DNA from: Sorghum bicolor | Taxonomy: Eukaryota; Streptophyta; Magnoliopsida; Poales; Poaceae | Length of the DNA: 64,000 nt | Reading direction: 5' to 3' | Assembly (NCBI RefSeq): GCF_000003195.3 | Contig: NC_012875.2 | Coordinates: 19,551,656 to 19,615,655 of the forward strand | Shown: one piece after another, positions 13,985 to 23,774 of the stretch | Position numbering within the stretch: the stretch's first letter is position 1 | Layout: each line of letters starts with the position of its first letter | The notes under the pieces: model-generated | The model's database searches: none | What the model was told of the DNA's origin: nothing | Seen by the model: only the letters and a program-made list of their open reading frames with translations | Translations under genes and position numbers: made by a program

Positions 13985-14395
13985 AACACTCACCAGACGC
14001 TGACTTCTGGAGCACCGGACGCTGCGTCTGAGCGTCCGATGCAGACAGTGCCTGGCCCAGCTAGGGTAAGGCACCGGACGATAGGCACCGGACGCTGGCT
14101 TGAGCGTCCGGTGGTTAGCGTCCGGTGTGCGGGCGTTTTGCGACCCTCTTTGCGCATGGGTCCGGTGAGCACCGGACGCTGAGGGTGTGTCCGGTGGCTT
14201 GCGTCCGGTGACCCTGCGAGTTTGCGGAACTCTCTGCGCATGAGTCCGGTGTGCACCGGACGCGTCTAGTGCTAACTTGCTCAAGCGTCCGGTGCTCTGT
14301 AGGTTACCGTTAGACTCTGACACGCGGCTGACGTTGGAGCACCGGACGCTGGTGTTGAGCGTCCGGTGCCCCTTTAAGAGCGTCCGGTGACCCCA
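13985..14395 (+). promoter_or_regulatory. Palindrome cluster in LTR (CACCGGAC / GTCCGGTG)
   Basis: About 400 bp upstream of the TATA box hold more than ten copies of CACCGGACGCT or its inverse AGCGTCCGGTG, often facing each other, so single strands can form stable hairpins. Each contains CG and CHG methylation sites. Similar palindromes are a known hallmark of Sirevirus LTRs. The equivalent cluster in the 3' LTR lies at about 22440-22850, and part of one is at 63950-64000 on the minus strand. Confidence 0.85.
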
Positions 14396-14442
14396 CAGTT
14401 TGCCCAGTAAAAAGAGCCAACGGCTCTATTTGTTTGAGGGGC

Positions 14443-14450
14443 TATAAATA
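14443..14450 (+). promoter_or_regulatory. TATA box of the LTR promoter
   Basis: TATAAATA, just downstream of the palindrome cluster and about 870 bp before the LTR end. The matching site in the 3' LTR is at 22898-22905. The transcription start itself cannot be read from sequence. Confidence 0.65.
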
Positions 14451-15321
14451 CGTGTTTGGCCGGCTTAGGGCTCACACTCTTGGCATTCTAGCATACATAA
14501 CATCCTTGTGAGCCTAAGCAAACACCTCCCACTCATCTCCTTCATAGATTAAACATCTTTGTGAGATTGGAAGTGATTCCAAGTGCATTTGCTTGAGTGA
14601 TTGCATCTAGTGGCACTTGGGGATCGATTTGGCTGCGGTTTTCTTGTTACTCTTGGTGGTTGCTGCCACCTAGACGGCTTGGAGCAGCGGAGGAGGATTG
14701 GCACGAGTTGGTGATTGTTCGTGGCCATCTCCCGGTGATTGTGAGGGGTCTTGTACCTTCCCCGGCGGAGAGCCAAAAGGTAACTCTAGTGGATTGCTCG
14801 TGTCATTGAGTTACCTCACTTGTGGGTAGGTTCTTGTGGTGTCCTAGTGAGGACGAGGTTCGTGCTACACCTCTTAGCCACCGAACCACCAAGTGTTGGT
14901 CGACACAACGGGGACGTAGCGTGCCGGCAAGCACGTGAACCTCGGGAGAAAAATTGTGTGTCTCCATTGTGATTGTTCATTGGATTTCTCTCGGTGATTG
15001 GACTTCATATTATTGATTGGTTCATCCCCTCTACGCGGCGGTATAAAGTTCAAACCATGTCTTCTACATTACCGTAAACTAGAGTAGCTTACTTACTTGT
15101 ATAGAAACTTTAGGTAGCTTTCTAGTGTAAGTAGTGACATAGCTCTTGTGTGCCCAGTGATTATATCAACTAGGATTGTTGATAGGTGGCTTGCAATTAC
15201 CCCATTAGAGCTAGAGCAAAAAGCTTCGCTTCATTATTTACTAACCTCTTGCTCTAGTGAGTTTGTAGAATTTTTAAATAGGCTATTCACCCCCCCTCTA
15301 GCCATATTAGAACCTTTCAAG

Positions 15322-15333
15322 TGGTATCGGAGC
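15322..15333 (+). other. Primer binding site (initiator tRNA-Met)
   Basis: TGGTATCGGAGC starts two bases after the 5' LTR and matches the usual plant TGGTATCAGAGC at 11 of 12 positions. Confidence 0.9.
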
Positions 15334-15378
15334 CGTGGTCACCGTTTGTGAAGGCTTAACAACCTCGGTGCTCAAATT

Positions 15379-17460
15379 ATGGCTCAAATAGTGTTCAACC
15401 ATGTTGGGGGCAAACCACAGTTCTTTGATGGCACAAGTTCCTTTGACTATTGGAAGAGAAAAATGAAGATGTACCTTGGATCAATAAATGATAGAGTGTG
15501 GGAAGTCACCGAAAATGACTTTGTAATTCTTGATCCGGCTAACCCCACCGATAATGAGAGAGCAAACAAGCAATGCAATACTATGGCTCTCAACACGATC
15601 TATAATGGCATTGATTCAAAGGTATTTGAGCAAGTCAAAGATCTTGAGAAGGCAAGTGAAGTGTGGACAAGATTAGAAGAAACATATGAGGGCACTACAA
15701 CGGTAAAAAGTGCCAAGTTGTACATGCTCAAGGACAAGCTATCCAACTTCAAGATGAAGGATGATGAGTCAATTCTGGAGATGTTCTATAGGCTCCAAGT
15801 CATCATCAATGATCTCAAGGGCCTTGGTGAGAAAGTAAAGGATGAGGACTTCATTCATAAGTTCTTGATGTGCTTGCCCAAGAGGTTCAAGACATTGAGA
15901 ACCATCATATTTAGAGGAGGATTGACGGGTGTATCTCCCAATGAGGTACTTGGAGATGTCATGACCGAAGATCAATATAATGACAATGATGATGATGAGG
16001 TCATGAAGAAGGATGATGATGATAAGAAGAAGAAGAGTGTAGCATTCAAAGCTAGCTCTTCATCCAAGAGCAAGAACAAGGGCAAGGCCAAGAAGGAAGA
16101 ATCAAGTGATGAGGAGTGCTCCAATGATGATAGTGATGATGAAGCACTAGCACTCTTCGTCCGCAAGTTTGGCAAGATGATGAAGAAGAAGGGCTATCAC
16201 ACAAGAAAGAGAAGGGACAACTCCAAGAACAAGGAATATGTGAGGCTATGCTACAAGTGTAAGAGCCCCGATCATATTGTGGCGGATTGTCCATACAATA
16301 GTGATCATGATGAGCATGAGAAGAAGAACAAGAAGGAGAAGAAAGAAAAGAAAGAGAAGAAGATGGTCTTCAATAAGAAGAAGAAGGGTGGATCCTATGT
16401 TGTGACATGGGATAGTGATGCCTCTTCGGATGATGATTCTAGTGATGATGACAAGGCATCCAAGAAGAAGGCACTTGCAAGCATTGCTATCAACAAGCCA
16501 TCACTCTTTGACACTCCTTCATGCTTCATGGCCAAGGGCCACAAGGTACAATATGATGAGAGTGAAAGTGAAAGTGAAAATGAACATGATAGTGATAGTG
16601 ATGATGAAAATGAATTCACTAATGAACAACTCATGGACATGCTAGAACAAGTCGATTCACTTATTCAATCTAAAAACAAGAAGTGCAAAGAATTGGCCAA
16701 GAAGTTAAAAGCTCTTGAGCAATCCTTTGATGAGCTCAATGCTAATCATGAGAGGCTAGTGGAAGCCCATGAGAAGCTTGGCAAGGCTCACACCAAGCTT
16801 GAAAAAGCTCACTCCTTGTTATTAGAAGAGAACAAGGAAAAGGTTGTTGTATCATGTGATGTGCGCACAACATGTGACTTAACTAAAGAATCACCCAACC
16901 CACCTATTGTTGTTGCCACTAACTCTTCATGTAGGTCTTCATCCACCACCACCAACTCTACCTCTACTTCTAGTGTTAGTGTCACTTGTGATACCTCACT
17001 AAAGGTTGAGAATGAGACTCTCAAGAGAGAGGTGGATGAGCTCACTCATGCCCTAGGCAAAGCCTATGGTGGTGAGGCCCGCTTGCTAAAATGCTTGGGT
17101 AGCCAAAGGTTTTCTCTCAATAAAGAGGGATTAGGCTATACCCCCAAGAAGGGCAAGAAAGCCTTTGCAACTCACAAGCCTAGCTTTGTGAAGAGCAATG
17201 GTCGGTATTGCAACAAATGCAAGCAAGTTGGGCACCTAGAGCATAATTGCAACAAAATAAACAAGAACAAGAAAAATGCTAATGTGTCTTACATTCCTTT
17301 TGATTCTTGTTATGTGCTTACCAAGGGTGAGAAGGGTGTGCATGCTAAGTTTGTTGGTACACCAATTGTGGGTCCAAAGAAGAAGGCCATTTGGGTACCA
17401 AAAAGCTTAGTCACTAACCTCCAAGGACCCAAACAAGTATGGGTACCTAAGAAACATTGA
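15379..17460 (+). CDS. gag: Gag polyprotein of the Sirevirus
   Basis: 693 aa from the first ATG after the primer binding site. Gag forms the virus-like particle in the cytoplasm and packages the element RNA. Residues about 10-200 look like the copia gag domain (FDGTSSFDYWKRKMKMYL near the start; the UBN2-like block ends near LPKRFKTL). Two acidic/lysine-rich low-complexity stretches follow (about 200-280 and 315-340). A first zinc knuckle (CX2CX4HX4C) lies at residues 291-304 and a second at 611-624. Between them, about 415-490 is rich in E, K and L with heptad-like spacing, a probable coiled coil. Two knuckles, a coiled coil and this length are typical of Sireviruses and longer than most copia Gags. 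The ORF is intact and ends at TGA 17458-17460, in the same frame as pol. Confidence 0.93.
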   Translation: MAQIVFNHVGGKPQFFDGTSSFDYWKRKMKMYLGSINDRVWEVTENDFVILDPANPTDNERANKQCNTMALNTIYNGIDSKVFEQVKDLEKASEVWTRLEETYEGTTTVKSAKLYMLKDKLSNFKMKDDESILEMFYRLQVIINDLKGLGEKVKDEDFIHKFLMCLPKRFKTLRTIIFRGGLTGVSPNEVLGDVMTEDQYNDNDDDEVMKKDDDDKKKKSVAFKASSSSKSKNKGKAKKEESSDEECSNDDSDDEALALFVRKFGKMMKKKGYHTRKRRDNSKNKEYVRLCYKCKSPDHIVADCPYNSDHDEHEKKNKKEKKEKKEKKMVFNKKKKGGSYVVTWDSDASSDDDSSDDDKASKKKALASIAINKPSLFDTPSCFMAKGHKVQYDESESESENEHDSDSDDENEFTNEQLMDMLEQVDSLIQSKNKKCKELAKKLKALEQSFDELNANHERLVEAHEKLGKAHTKLEKAHSLLLEENKEKVVVSCDVRTTCDLTKESPNPPIVVATNSSCRSSSTTTNSTSTSSVSVTCDTSLKVENETLKREVDELTHALGKAYGGEARLLKCLGSQRFSLNKEGLGYTPKKGKKAFATHKPSFVKSNGRYCNKCKQVGHLEHNCNKINKNKKNANVSYIPFDSCYVLTKGEKGVHAKFVGTPIVGPKKKAIWVPKSLVTNLQGPKQVWVPKKH

Positions 17461-17472
17461 TTTGTTTTGTAG
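17458..17472 (+). promoter_or_regulatory. gag/pol junction: two in-frame stops and a splice-acceptor-like tract
   Basis: gag ends in TGA and four codons later the same frame carries TAG (17470-17472), after which pol is open. The bases between read TTTGTTTTGTAG followed by GTAAAC, which resembles a plant 3' splice site. Pol could be expressed by readthrough of two stops, from a spliced subgenomic RNA, or by internal initiation. The sequence cannot decide. Confidence 0.5.
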
Positions 17473-20400
17473 GTAAACTATAAAGCCGGAGGAAGGCATT
17501 GGGTGCTTGATAGTGGGTGCACACAACACATGACCGGTGATTCAAGAATGTTCAATTCAATCAATCCAAATGATGATCATGGTGTTGATAGTATCACATT
17601 TGGTGACAATGGCAAAGACAAGGTCAAAGGGCTTGGTAAAATTGCTATATCCAATGACTTGAGCATTTCCAATGTGCTACTAGTAGAGAGCTTGAACTTC
17701 AACTTGCTATCCGTAGCTCAACTTTGTGATCTTGGTTTCAAATGCATATTTGGAGTTGATGATGTAGAGATCATAGGTGTAGATGGCTCAAACTTAATAT
17801 TCAAAGGCTTTAGATATGAGAATCTATACTTGGTTGATTTCAATGCTAGTGAAGCTCAATTATCAACATGCTTGCTCACTAAATCTAGCATGGGTTGGTT
17901 ATGGCATAGAAGGCTTGGTCATGTTGGAATGAAACAATTAAACAAGTTAGTCAAGCATGATCTTGTTAGAGGCTTGAAAGATGTCACATTTGAGAAAGAC
18001 AAGCTTTGTAGTGCTTGTCAAGCCAGAAAACAAGTTGGCAACACTCATCCAAAGAAGAGCATCATGAGTACATGCAAAGCATTTGAGTTGTTGCACATGG
18101 ACTTATTTGGACCAACCACATACACAAGCATTGGTGGAAATAAATATGGATTTGTGATAGTGGATGATTTCACAAGATATACATGGGTATTCTTTCTTAG
18201 TGACAAAAGTGATGCTTTTGCAATCTTCAAATCATTTGTCAAGAGAATACACAATGAGTTTGAAACAACCATCAAGAAAGTGAGAAGTGATAATGGAAGT
18301 GAATTCAAGAATACTATAATTGATGAGCTTTGTGATGAATTTGGCATTAGGCATCAATTCTCAGCCAAGTACACTCCACAAGCAAATGGTCTTGTTGAGA
18401 GGAAGAATAGAACCTTGGTTGACATGGCAAGATTAATGTTGAATGAATACAATGTGAGTCATTCTTTTTGGGCCGAAGCAATCAACACGGCTTGCTACTA
18501 TAGCAACCGACTCTATTGTCACCCAATGATGGAGAAGACTCCATATGAGCTCTTGAATGGAAGAAAGCCCAATATTGCATACTTTTGGGTTTTTGGTTGC
18601 AAATGCTACATATTGAAGAAAGGCACTAGATTGAGTAAATTTGAAAAGAAATGTGATGAAGGCTTCTTGCTTGGTTACTCCACTACTAGCAAAGCTTATA
18701 GAGTTTGGAATTTGGCTAGTGGTACTCATGAAGAGGTGCATGATGTTGAGTTTGATGAAACAAATGGCTCTCAAGAGGAAGAAGAGAATCTAGATGATGT
18801 GAGAGGCACTCAATTGGCCGATGCAATGAAGAATATGGATATTGGTGATTTAAGGCCAAGAGAGGTGATTGATGTTGAAGATGACAAAGATCAAGTGATT
18901 CCTACCTCTAATGTGCAAGCTAGTGGTTCTCATGATCAAAATCAAGCTAGTACAAGTGGTACTCAAGTGCAAGATCAACAAGCTAGTACATCATCTCATG
19001 ATCAACCAAGTGCAAGCAATCAAGTGCAAATACTCCAACCAACAAACATTGCAAGAGATCATCCATTGGATCATATCATAGGTGACACTCAAAGAGGAGT
19101 GCAAACTAGATCAAGATTAGCATCATTTTGTGAGCATTTCTCCTTTGTGTCTCACATTGAGCCAAAGAAGATTGATGAAGCATTGAGAGATGTTGATTGG
19201 GTTAATGCTATGCATGAAGAGCTTAACAATTTCAAGAGAAATCAAGTATGGGAATTAGTTGAGAGGCCTAGTGATCACAATGTTATTGGTACTAGATGGG
19301 TCTTTCGCAACAAGCAAGATCAAGATGGGATAGTTGTAAGGAACAAAGCAAGATTGGTAGCACAAGGCTATACTCAAGTTGAAGGTCTTGACTTTGGTGA
19401 AACATATGCCCCGGTTGCAAGATTGGAAGCAATTAGGATCTTGTTAGCCTATACTTGTGCTCATAACATCAAGTTATACCAAATGGATGTCAAAAGTGCT
19501 TTTCTCAATGGCTATATCAATGAAGAAGTCTATGTTGAGCAACCTCCTGGTTTTGAAGATGACAAGAAACCCAACCATGTTTACAAGCTAAGAAAGGCAT
19601 TGTATGGTTTGAAGCAAGCACCAAGAGCATGGTATGAGAGATTGAGAGATTTCTTACTCTCTAAAGGATTCAAGATGGGCAAGGTTGACACCACTCTCTT
19701 CACCAAGAAGATTGGCAAACACTTGTTTGTGTTGCAAATATATGTTGATGATATCATATTTGGATCAACCAACCAAGAATTTTGTGAGGAGTTTGGAAAC
19801 ATGATGGCTAATGAGTTTGAAATGTCAATGATTGGAGAACTTAGTTACTTCCTTGGTCTTCAAATCAAGCAATTGAAGAATGGCACATTTGTGAGTCAAG
19901 GCAAGTACATAAAAGACATGCTCAAGAAGTTTGGTATGGATGATGCAAAGGCAATTAGCACTCCAATGGGAACAAATGGAAGCCTAGATAATGATACAAG
20001 TGGAAATATGGTGGATCAAAAGTTATATCGGTCTATGATTGGAAGCCTACTCTATGTGACCGCATCAAGACCGGATGTCATGTTTAGTGTATGCATGTGT
20101 GCAAGATTCCAAGCCTCACCAAGAGAAAGTCATTTGAAGGCAACAAAGAGAATATTGAGGTACTTGAAGCATACACAAAATGTTGGTCTATGGTATCCCA
20201 AAGGTGCAAAGTTTGAACTTGTTGGATATTCCGATTCGGACTATGCGGGATGCAAAGTTGAGAGAAGAAGCACATCAGGCACATGTCAACTATTGGGAAG
20301 ATCACTTGTCTCATGGTCATCCAAGAAGCAAAATAGTGTTGCACTATCAACCGCCGAAGCGGAGTACATTGCGGCCGGTAGTTGTTGTGCACAAATTCTA

Positions 20401-20694
20401 TGGATGAAGGCAACATTGAAGGATTTTGGAATCAACTTCAAGCAAGTGCCGTTGCTATGTGACAATGAAAGTGCCGTGAAGCTCACCAACAATCCGGTTC
20501 AACACTCAAGAACAAAGCACATAGATGTCCGCCATCACTTCATAAGAGATCACCAACAAAAAGGGGACATTTGCATTGAGAGCATAGGCACCGATGATCA
20601 ACATGCCGATATATTCACCAAGCCACTTGATGAGAAGAGGTTTTGCAAGCTAAGGAATGAATTGAACATACTTGACTTCTCAAATATGTGTTGA
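17473..20694 (+). CDS. pol: Pol polyprotein of the Sirevirus (protease, integrase, RT, RNase H)
   Basis: About 1,073 aa, open from the codon after TAG 17470-17472; the first candidate start codon that keeps the protease site is a GTG at 17503. Domains in order, counted from 17473: aspartic protease motif DSGCTQHM with catalytic D13; integrase zinc finger H145, H150, C179, C182; integrase core D210, D273, E309 with the D-35-E spacing; reverse transcriptase from about W593 with the polymerase site YVDD at 757-760; RNase H with SDSDYAG (D921) and STAEAEY (E962/E964); C-terminal HADIFTKPL. The order protease-integrase-RT defines Ty1/copia. All catalytic residues I can identify are present and there is no internal stop, so this copy may still be competent. 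It is in the gag frame but separated by two stops. Confidence 0.95.
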   Translation, partial: VNYKAGGRHWVLDSGCTQHMTGDSRMFNSINPNDDHGVDSITFGDNGKDKVKGLGKIAISNDLSISNVLLVESLNFNLLSVAQLCDLGFKCIFGVDDVEIIGVDGSNLIFKGFRYENLYLVDFNASEAQLSTCLLTKSSMGWLWHRRLGHVGMKQLNKLVKHDLVRGLKDVTFEKDKLCSACQARKQVGNTHPKKSIMSTCKAFELLHMDLFGPTTYTSIGGNKYGFVIVDDFTRYTWVFFLSDKSDAFAIFKSFVKRIHNEFETTIKKVRSDNGSEFKNTIIDELCDEFGIRHQFSAKYTPQANGLVERKNRTLVDMARLMLNEYNVSHSFWAEAINTACYYSNRLYCHPMMEKTPYELLNGRKPNIAYFWVFGCKCYILKKGTRLSKFEKKCDEGFLLGYSTTSKAYRVWNLASGTHEEVHDVEFDETNGSQEEEENLDDVRGTQLADAMKNMDIGDLRPREVIDVEDDKDQVIPTSNVQASGSHDQNQASTSGTQVQDQQASTSSHDQPSASNQVQILQPTNIARDHPLDHIIGDTQRGVQTRSRLASFCEHFSFVSHIEPKKIDEALRDVDWVNAMHEELNNFKRNQVWELVERPSDHNVIGTRWVFRNKQDQDGIVVRNKARLVAQGYTQVEGLDFGETYAPVARLEAIRILLAYTCAHNIKLYQMDVKSAFLNGYINEEVYVEQPPGFEDDKKPNHVYKLRKALYGLKQAPRAWYERLRDFLLSKGFKMGKVDTTLFTKKIGKHLFVLQIYVDDIIFGSTNQEFCEEFGNMMANEFEMSMIGELSYFLGLQIKQLKNGTFVSQGKYIKDMLKKFGMDDAKAISTPMGTNGSLDNDTSGNMVDQKLYRSMIGSLLYVTASRPDVMFSVCMCARFQASPRESHLKATKRILRYLKHTQNVGLWYPKGAKFELVGYSDSDYAGCKVERRSTSGTCQLLGRSLVSWSSKKQNSVALSTAEAEYIAAGSCCAQILWMKATLKDFGINFKQVPLLCDNESAVKLTNNPVQHSRTKHIDVRHHFIRDHQQKGDICIESIGTDDQHADIFTKPLDEKRFCKLRNELNILDFSNMC

Positions 20695-21800
20695 TGCACC
20701 CCCACTTATATGACATGCCTCTCCTTCAAGCAAAGCAAGGTAAAATTGTTTGACATGTCATCCATCCTATGCTAAGGACTTGTGTAGTGCATCTAGTCAT
20801 TCCTTACATGTCTTAGGTTCATTCATGAAAATCAAATGAATTTGATGTTTGTTTGGTACCACTATTGCTTTTATGCTTGACTTGATCTAGTGGTAGCATA
20901 TGACATGTTTGTGGGCTTGCAATCCTAGTGTTTGATCTAGAATATGAGCTATAAGTGTTTAACTCAACATGGTACAAGATAACCCTTATTTGGAGGTGTG
21001 AAGAAGCTTGTCCTTGGATCAAACTGAGTTAAATATCTTAGGCAAGTAATCTAGATTGGACCAATTTGGGAAAATGATCTCACTTCACATGGTTTCACAC
21101 TAACCTATCTAAAATTTGAGCTCACCTTTTGTGGTCATTGATGACAAAGGGGGAGAAAATTTCCCAATGATTTAAGATTTAAGATAGGGGAGTAACATGA
21201 TAAAAGAAGGGGATCAATTAAAAATTTTGAAGCACACAAGTAGGGGGAGCAAGCTCATCAACTTGTATGTTGCATTTGTATGTGCATCACATATGGTTGC
21301 TTGCATTTGCATTAGCTTTAGAAGTTTTCTCTTCGATGCCTTGCTTGTGTGGTGTATGCTAGTTGTAGGCTTGTTTGATGAAATGAAGAACTAGCATGCA
21401 TAGATAGTGTAACTAGACTTTTAGTTGTTTCACAAGTGGTACTAGAACCTTGTTTATAATGTTGATCTCACGGGGTGTTCTAGTTTTGTGAATGTCTAGT
21501 TACTAATGGTGCTAAGGATGGTGTATATTGGCAACTCCGATTGGTATCACGCTTCAAAGGTCCATTCTTTACACCTTAGCATCATTTGGTAGAAATTGAC
21601 TCCTATATTTCCTATTCAAGCATATGTGCAAGCTTTCAAATCCAAACTCTTAGCACATATGTAGGGGGAGCAATTGCTACCAATTTGGGTTTATGAAACT
21701 TGTCCATAACCTTTGCATATGGTAAAATGCTTGGGCAAGCAACATGAATCCAAGAAAATTTTATTGAAAATCTTTATAAAAAGGGTTGTCATCAATTACC
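20695..21800 (+). other. Non-coding 3' region of the Sirevirus with repeated polypurine-like motifs
   Basis: About 1.1 kb between pol and the terminal polypurine tract with no convincing gene; the longest open frame is about 65 aa and has no recognised domain. It contains several tracts resembling the terminal one: AAAGGGGGAGAAAA at 21146-21159, AGATAGGGGAG at 21182-21192, and GGGGGAG at 21243-21249 and 21664-21670. Repeated polypurine tracts here are a known Sirevirus trait. There is no env-like ORF. Confidence 0.8.
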
Positions 21801-21814
21801 AAAAAGGGGGAGAT
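21801..21814 (+). other. Polypurine tract
   Basis: AAAAAGGGGGAGAT abuts the first base of the 3' LTR and is the expected primer for plus-strand DNA synthesis. Confidence 0.85.
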
Positions 21815-23774
21815 TGAAAGCCCTAGTTTGGTTTTGGATAATTGATGAAACCCTAGTACTATCCTCTATACTAAGTGTGTGTAGACTTAATGAGGTTGGT
21901 ACATGCCAAGTGATGAAGCAAGTGATGATCATGGTGATGATGGTGATGACCACAAGGTGATCAAGTGCTCAACTTGGAAAAGAAGAAAGAGAGAAACAAA
22001 ACCCTATGGAGATCAAGGCAAAGGTATTGCTTAGGGTTTTGGTTTTGGTGATCAAGACACCATAGAGGGTGTGATCACATTTAGGATAGATAGCCGTACT
22101 ATAAAGAGGGGAATTCTTTGGCTAAGTGGTTATCAAGTGCCACTAGGTGTCATTGTTCATGTGCATGCATTTAGAACCTAGTAAGCTAACTTAACTCCTT
22201 CGAAGAAAATGATTGTGAAAATGCTAACACACGTGCACAAGTTGGTTTACACTTTGTGGTGTTGGCACACTTTGAGAAGGAGGTGGAGTTTGAAAGGTAG
22301 AGAGAGAGGATGGGTTCCTCTCTCCCTCTCGCCGAGCTTGCAAGGCGGGATTCGGCGCTTTTCGAGAAAATGAAGTGCATATTTTCTATTGCGCCGGTGG
22401 GAAATTTGGAGAAGTCGCGGGAGTGTTTCTCGCTGAGAAAACACTCACCGGACGCTGGCTTCTGGAGCACCGGACGCTCCGTCTGAGCGTCCGATGCAGA
22501 CAGTGCCTGGCCCAGCTAGGGTAAGGCACCGGACGATAGGCACCGGACGCTGGCTTGAGCGTCCGGTGGTTAGCGTCCGGTGTGCGGGCGTTTTGCGACC
22601 CTCTCTGCGCATGGGTCCGGTGAGCACCGGACGCTGAGGGTGAGTCCGGTGGCTTGCGTCCGGTGACCCTGCGAGTTTGCGGAACTCTCTGCGCATGAGT
22701 CCGGTGTGCACCGGACGCGTCCGGTGCTAACTTGCTCAAGCGTCCGGTGCTCTGCAGGTTACCGTTCGACTCTGACACGCGGCTGACGTTGGAGCACCGA
22801 ACGCTGGTGTTGAGCGTCTGGTGCCCCTTTAAGAGCGTACGGTGACCCCGCAGTTTGCCCAGTAAAAAGAGCCAACGGCTCTATTTGTTTGAGGGGCTAT
22901 AAATACGTGTTTGGCCGGCTTAGGGCTCACACTCTTGGCATTCTAGCGTACATAACATCCTTGTGAGCCTAAGCAAACACCTCCCACTCATCTCCTTCAT
23001 AGATTAAACATCTTTGTGAGATTGGAAGTGATTCCAAGTGCATTTGCTTGAGTGATTGCATCTAGTGGCACTTGGGGATCGATTTGGCTGCGGTTTTCTT
23101 GTTACTCTTGGTGGTTGCCGCCACCTAGACGGCTTGGAGCAGCAGAGGAGGATTGGCACGAGTTGGTGATTGTTCGTGGCCATCTCCTGGTGATTGTGAG
23201 GGGTCTTGTACCTTCCCCGGCGGAGAGCCGAAAGGTAACTCTAGTGGATTGCTCGTGTCATTGAGTTACCTCACTTGTGGGTAGGTTCTTGTGGTGTCCG
23301 AGTGAGGACGAGGTTCGTGCTACACCTCTTAGCCACCGAACCACCAAGTGTTGGTCGACACAACGGGGACGTAGCGTGCCGGCAAGCACGTGAACCTCGG
23401 GACAAAAATTGTGTGTCTCCATTGTGATTGTTCATTGGATTTCTCCCGGTGATTGGACTTCATATTATTGATTGGTTCATCCCCTCTACGTGGCGGTATA
23501 AAGTTCAAACCATCTCTGCTACATTCCCGCAAACTAGAGTAGCTTACTTACTTGTATAAAAACTTTAGGTAGCTTTCTAGTGTAAGTAGTGACATAGCTC
23601 TTGTGTGCCCAGTGATTATATCAACTAGGATTGTTGATAGGTGGCTTGCAATTACCCCATTAGAGCTAGAGCAAAAAGCTTCACTTCATTATTTACTAAC
23701 CTCTTGCTCTAGTGAGTTTGTAGAATTTTTAAATAGGCTATTCACACCCCCTCTAGCCATATTAGGACCTTTAA
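21815..23774 (+). repeat. 3' LTR of the Sirevirus
   Basis: 1,960 bp, same length as the 5' copy, about 39 substitutions and no net indel by hand comparison. Its last bases read TTTAA instead of TTTCA, so the terminal CA is mutated. The ACTGT duplication follows directly. Confidence 0.95.

Larger units (their letters stand above)
13360..15319 (+). repeat. 5' LTR of the Sirevirus
   Basis: Begins TGAAAGCCC and ends CCTTTCA, followed by the primer binding site. Same length (1,960 bp) as the copy at 21815-23774. It contains the palindrome cluster and a TATA box. Small open frames inside it (both strands, up to 130 aa) also occur in the 3' copy and have no recognised domain. Confidence 0.95.
13360..23774 (+). 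mobile_element. Complete Ty1/copia retrotransposon, Sirevirus lineage
   Basis: A 10,415-bp element with two LTRs of exactly 1,960 bp, LTR ends TGAAAG...CTTTCA, a tRNA-iMet type primer binding site, a large gag ORF, a pol ORF in copia order (protease, integrase, reverse transcriptase, RNase H), a terminal polypurine tract and ACTGT duplications. Features pointing to the Sirevirus (SIRE/Maximus) group are the long gag with two CCHC knuckles and a coiled coil, the cluster of CACCGGAC/GTCCGGTG palindromes in the LTR, and several polypurine-tract-like motifs upstream of the 3' LTR. No env-like ORF was found after pol. By hand count the LTRs differ at about 39 positions (about 2%) without length change, so the insertion is fairly young. 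Removing it with one ACTGT restores a 1,366-bp satellite unit. Confidence 0.95.

Noticed and set aside
13731..14323. Minus-strand open frames in the Sirevirus LTR (also at 22186-22778)
   Set aside because: They come from the GC-rich palindromes and occur in both LTRs; no domain or start context supports translation.
15769..20492. Antisense open frames inside gag and pol
   Set aside because: Shadows of the sense coding sequence, which has clear domains and catalytic motifs.
20695..21814. Envelope-like gene downstream of pol
   Set aside because: The longest frame is about 65 aa; stops are frequent and no membrane or coiled-coil pattern of an env-like protein is visible.
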